From Polytrichum commune (taxonomy: Eukaryota; Streptophyta; Polytrichopsida; Polytrichales; Polytrichaceae), in assembly GCA_950295325.1 (NCBI GenBank), contig OX485809.1, forward strand, positions 9,174,001 to 9,238,000: a stretch of 64,000 nt of DNA. The letters run 5' to 3'. The position numbers were made by a program, and so were the translations under genes. The stretch's first letter is position 1. Every line of letters starts with the position of its first letter. This document shows positions 59,247-64,000 of the stretch, piece after piece. Under the pieces are notes generated by a model. The model made no database searches and was not told where the DNA came from. It saw only the letters and a list, made by a program, of their open reading frames with translations.

Positions 59247-60505
59247 TTAGTTCATCAGTTTCACTACCAATTCTTGATATCTTGGTGTAATCCTACAAGA
59301 TCCTAATTGTTAAAGTCCCATACAAAGTGGAAACATCAAACACATGCACCTTTGATTTCAATAGTCCAAAGCACATAAATTCTAAAATTAACATTATTTG
59401 TCTAGCCTAATTTCTATTTATACCCAATGTGTAGCACTTGTACCATAGCCCCATCCCAAGGTGGCAATAACAAGGATGATAATACATAGTTATTAATCTT
59501 TATCACTTTATAATGGTATCAATATGATTATTAACTCAACATTTTTGTATGTTGATTAAGAGAAAGTCAAGATGAATCCAATGGTATTAAAATTTATGTA
59601 AATAAATAAGTTTAAATATATAATATGATGGTTTTGAATTGTATAATAACATATTTTATATTATGGAGACCCTAGTCTTGACCCTGGGAAATATTCATCT
59701 TATTAATAATTATAATAAGATCTTCAAATAAAAATGAAGTAGAATAGTAGTATATACAAGCATTATAGTATTTTCAATCCAACTCCTATTTTGAAGTCTA
59801 TTATAATAAATCTATAAATATATTATAATAAAGGCATTATCAACTCTCAAATGGATCCAAACTATTGCCACCTTGGACCATAGCCCTGCTTCGTAAAGAC
59901 ATTTCGAATTCACATATGGGTTCGTGGCTATCATCAAGATGAAGCCCCCCCCCCCACATTCATGTCAACCCAAGAGACCAACATTGTCACCGTCATCTCT
60001 CTTTCTTTCTTTCTCTCTCCACCCAATATGTATCACGTGACTTTATTTTTATCATTTCAATATAGGTTGTGTTTTAAATTTAACCATTATGAATAATCAT
60101 GTCCATATCCTAAGTTGCACCATAATTGTCATCAACATTCATCATATTAAACCTCTTGCCATGAGATATTTGGTTTTAAAAAAGGGGTGTTATAACAAAG
60201 TCAACAAATGCAAGTAATTATGCTCTAACTTATGCCATGTGGATTACTATTGCTATTTTGTGCATCACATTGTGCCACGAAAGGCATCGTCGTACTTTCA
60301 TGCGGATGCAAGAATCATGCCAATTTATGGCTCAAGATTCATGACATCTACATAAACTCATCCATCTTGGCTGAAGGGGCTTTAATACAAAAAAAATAAT
60401 CTACTACAAGATTGAGGGCCGATTCATTCCAATTCAATTCAAGGTCTCTGACTCTATTTCCAAAGTCAAATTATCTTTAAAAGTCATTTATAGATTATAG
60501 TATTA
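59247..60505. other. AT-rich intergenic DNA with C11 run
   Basis: C11 at 59945-59955. No gene recognised. Confidence 0.5.
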
Positions 60506-61002
60506 GCCACTTCACACACGAGCCAAGAGCCGTGACTATGAAATTGTGAGAGCCCAAAAGAAAGTGTCCAAAGGCCGTCCCAACACACCTCCAACATCAC
60601 CTAGTGTGGTCACATACCCTCAAGTGTAGTGTGAAGTCGTATGTGACCAAGCCCTCAACCAAATGCTATTTCAATGAATTTCTATTCACGTGGGTACCTC
60701 ACACATGATAGAATAGAATAAATCAACGGTTGAACGTTCAAAGGGCCACGGTCTCCCGGTTTGGTGTTATTCCTACCTCCAAAAGGTAGTTTTTGTAAAC
60801 AATCCAAGTGACCATGAAACATGATCCATTCGATGCCATGTAGGAATCCATGTAGACTTTACATTCATCTTGCATTCACATACTCCGTTGGTCCCTCAAG
60901 CGTAGTGTGAACCGAACTTGGACCGGCTCCGCCTTTTCCACCAATGAGAGTGCTTTGAAGTGTAACGGTCACGGGCTCTCAGCCTCGTGTGTGAAGTGGC
61001 CC
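60506..61002. mobile_element. Harbinger-like MITE family 1, 497 bp
   Basis: Begins GCCACTTCACACACGAG, lacking the first two Gs, after TTA. Ends CTCGTGTGTGAAGTGGCCC. Interior is co-linear with and closely similar to 58773-59246, including a CTAGTGTGGTCACATACCCT stretch absent from that copy. Right flank TAT does not match the left TTA exactly. Confidence 0.88.
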
Positions 61003-62719
61003 TATGATTCACTGCGTTTTCACATTCGGAATGGATGAGTTTACATAGCCCCAATTTATGCCATAGACCATGTCACTTCTGTAGTTGCTCATTGCACAAG
61101 CTCCACTCTAAAACAAAGGAAGTAGATGTGCCTATTTAATTAATTATTGATTTCACTATTTGAAGTCCACAATATTGAGAACGACACGTGTAGTTCTTTG
61201 AAGTGAAAGGAGTTTGTGTCAGTTTAACTAGGTGCAAATACTTGCAAAACTTCCAACATTTGAGAAAGACATTGCAAGCAAACCAAATCTATGTTTCCCA
61301 TTGTAGTACAACTCTTCCCCACAAGTTTGGGATGCAAATCTTATGGACTCCAAAAATGTCATAGGTGTTGAATCTCCAACATCGCCCATATTGAAGCATT
61401 TTCCTAGAGATGTTTTAAGGGAGATTAAGAACTTTTTGAGATTGTCTCTATACATATTTGAGGAGATTGAGGTCTGGAAACATTTTTAAGGTATTAGCAG
61501 TTTATATCAAATTTGACATGTTTTTAGGAGGACGTATTGGACATGTGAGTGCAAGTCTATGCTAGGCAACATTGAGGGTTGGACATTGCAGGTGATATTG
61601 TGAAATTTTAGCAAACCCTACCAAAATGAGTACATAAACATATAGTCTATCTAAGAAAAATGAGAATACGATATGTCATTCCATTTTTATGGGATTTGTT
61701 ATAAATTTTTCCCCGAATCTTGTAATGAAAGTAACTCTTAATATTTCCTCAACATTGTGGGCCATCATATTTTGAATCTCAAATAAGATTGTGTTGTTGT
61801 TGTTTCTAAGGTAGACATGTCTTAAATGGTTACTAATTTCGACTAGCCCACTTCTCCTAGAATATGAAGCACGCAATTAGTGTGAGATGGTTACCCAATC
61901 CAAATTGCGGCTAAAAGCCACTTCCTTGTAATTTCTGAAGCTCATATGTATACCCCAATCATCATCATCACAATAAAGATTCTTGTGTTCGTTAAATGGT
62001 CATATAACCCCCACCCCCCCCCCCCCGATTATGTTGACTACTGTACCAAAAATGATTAACATATTTTGAGCACTTAGGCCAATTACCTCTAAAGACAGTT
62101 TTTTTTTTAGTTATGTGTTCTTGGATCCACACACCGCTCAAATAAGGTGTTCATTCAAGACAAGTAACCGAATTAGGCACTTCTACCTTATCCCATACAT
62201 AAGAAGCTCCTCAAAATGCTTTCTAATCAATACGAAATTGAAGTTATTGAACCCCAGAAAGGAGGGGTGTGGGTATACTTAAGGCCTTTGAGGCCTCCCA
62301 TAAATTGCAAATAGATTTCCCACGTGCTTCACAATTTAAGTCTATGTATGTTGGCTTGTTATTTATTGCATGTTTATGAGGCCACTCCAGATGGGATCAT
62401 TGGATGTACGTATGTGTCCACCGCGGGATGAGTTAAAGCTGAAATGAAGTCTTGGAATGGGGGTTGCCAAATATGATGGAATGGAAGTGAAGAAGATGAG
62501 AAACATGTAGTATGATTCATCTGTCATACACATATAACAGTCGACCCATAAACATTTGTCTTTGCTTGGCTAGTGGCTAGTGGCTAGTTGGCCTAACTAA
62601 AGAGGCCTATTTCGAAACACTATTACCCCTTTTACATTAAAAGAAATAAAATAAAATATATATACACATGCAAGCTAGCAAGTCAACCAAGTCATTAACG
62701 GGGAACTTTGTTTTCCTTC
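61003..62719. other. Intergenic DNA with C13 run
   Basis: C13 at 62014-62026 and a short GGCTAGT tandem near 62573-62590. No gene recognised. Confidence 0.5.
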
Positions 62720-62734
62720 GTCTAATGTTGCTTT

Positions 62735-62910
62735 TGTTTTGTTTTGTTTTTTCTTTTTTTGGGGGGAATATTGAAGGTGCTTGACCACTTGGCTAGTTTT
62801 TTCATCAAGTAGAGAGAGGATTTCACAGTTGAGAATCGAACCACCAACCACTCCGTTCGGTTTGGGTACTTCTCCACTATCATCCGGTAGTTTAGGGTCA
62901 TCTCAGACCA
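62735..62910 (-). mobile_element. tRNA-derived SINE with 15-bp target duplication
   Basis: On the minus strand, an A box TAGTGGAGAAG (62879-62869) and a B box GTTCGATTC (62841-62833) start 38 nt apart, as in tRNA-derived SINE heads. The element ends in an A-rich tail (complement of about 62735-62760). It is flanked by the perfect 15-bp direct repeat GTCTAATGTTGCTTT at 62720-62734 and 62911-62925, the mark of target-primed insertion. Length about 176 bp. The intact duplication implies a fairly recent insertion. Confidence 0.88.
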
Positions 62911-62925
62911 GTCTAATGTTGCTTT

Positions 62926-64000
62926 GAATCTACCTTTGTGAAGAAAACATTTTTTTTCCTCTTGTTTTCGTGTTTCTTCAAAATCTAGCTATACAAATTA
63001 GAGTTAGGGAGTTTAATATGACTTATTAAGCAAAGTTGACCCAAGTAAATCTCAATATTCTAGTGACAAATTTCATTTGACAAATGATGGAGTAGACTCC
63101 TCACCCTCCTTGTAATGAGTTGGGGTTGATTCCCCTTTGTTAATATTTGTCCACGATATAACATAATGCCCCGCTTGTAGGTGACAAGGCATTATGTGCC
63201 ATAAAATGCCCTATGCCCATTACATGTCACATAATGCACTGTAAACGGCATATTTCTTTATGCAGAGTAGGGCCTAAGGGTTGGGCATTTCGGGTCAACA
63301 CCTCTAGTTGCCATCCTTGGCAATAGGCCCTTAATACCAGGAATCCCATGTATTCAAGGCCCTATCCTATACGTAAGTAAGAGAAATATAAATAATTAAC
63401 TATTTTAGCATGTACGGAGTTGACCATCGTATTTGAATAAAAGAAATCCTTCATTCAAATCAAAAATCTTGCCAATTTCAATTTAATATGACATCAAAGA
63501 TACATAATACTTCAAAATCAAGTATATTTTGAGAAAAATGTGGGAATTCGTCTAGAAATATCTAAGCTTTGGTAATTCCAAAATAAAATAATTAATCATA
63601 ACATAAGTAAATGAAATTGGACTAACATAAACAGAACGCCCAGTTAGTGATCTATAAATGTCCAAACAACTAGTCTGACATTTGCTAATAACGCATTATA
63701 TATATGCACACATATATATAACACCTTGCATAGTTTCCAAATAATAAGTGACACTAAATACAACATTTAATGTAACTTTACATGCTCCAAGGGTCATTTG
63801 AAATGCATCGGCAACAAACCTAAAGGAACTCGAGTTTTTATTGATTGATTTATTTATTTTGGGTGGATGAATGAGAGGTTTTCGTCTCTCATATGATAAG
63901 TCCCTCTCTCGCCCTCCCGTGATTGGTGCCCTAGTAAGTTAGCGATTACCATTACGTACTATTATAATTCCATGGCCCTTGTAAGTTCAAAGCTCCAATA
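62926..64000. other. Intergenic DNA; stray MITE end near 63745
   Basis: AATAAGTGACACTAAATACA near 63745 resembles one end of the 54016-54240 MITE. No gene recognised. Confidence 0.4.

Noticed and set aside
1-64000. CRISPR arrays, bacterial operons, rRNA or organelle genes
   Set aside because: No regularly spaced repeats, no bacterial gene organisation and no conserved rRNA, plastid or mitochondrial coding sequence seen.

Overview
This is AT-rich, repeat-dense, gene-poor nuclear DNA of a land plant. The one gene I can name with confidence is a LUX ARRHYTHMO / PCL1-type GARP transcription factor on the minus strand (4662-6628). Its two exons join in frame across a GT-AG intron. LUX is the DNA-binding subunit of the evening complex of the plant circadian clock. 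The long low-complexity insertions in the protein, the very low gene density and the mix of transposons suggest a seed-free plant (bryophyte, lycophyte or fern). That placement is inference and I cannot fix the species.

Layout. 1-2.0 kb: AT-rich DNA with one small inverted-repeat element. 2.0-9.35 kb: a unique-looking island holding LUX, its 3' flank and a GC-richer 5' flank full of pyrimidine microsatellites, with a possible plus-strand first exon near 8.6-8.8 kb. 9.4-24 kb: AT-rich DNA with several non-autonomous DNA transposons, a perfect 60-bp palindrome and one open but unrecognised 109-codon frame. 24-32 kb: decayed protein-coding repeats (24.06-24.48 and 28.03-30.47 kb) around a GC-richer block at 25.1-27.0 kb. 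34.2-35.6 kb: a pogo-like element and a Harbinger-like MITE. 40.9-41.9 kb: a second GC-rich block. 42.34-43.92 kb: an almost complete but dead Tc1 element with inverted repeats and TA duplications. 45.9-49.5 kb: a MITE and a Helitron helicase relic. 53-62 kb: further MITEs, including two well-preserved Harbinger-like copies and a GC-rich Tourist-like MITE. 62.7-62.9 kb: a tRNA-derived SINE with a 15-bp target duplication.

Apart from LUX, nearly everything that can be assigned is transposon-derived. Superfamilies seen are Tc1, pogo, PIF/Harbinger, probable hAT, Helitron and SINE. Apart from possible LTR origins for two GC-rich blocks, I found no reverse transcriptase or integrase. Long poly-C runs lie overwhelmingly on the given strand (13 runs of at least 10 C against one run of at least 10 G). 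No tRNA, rRNA or CRISPR was found. No wholly new system was proven; the most useful leads are the spliced LUX model with a stop-start uORF, the fungal-looking Tc1 element, the pogo long/short pair and the palindrome with AACCGGTT boxes.
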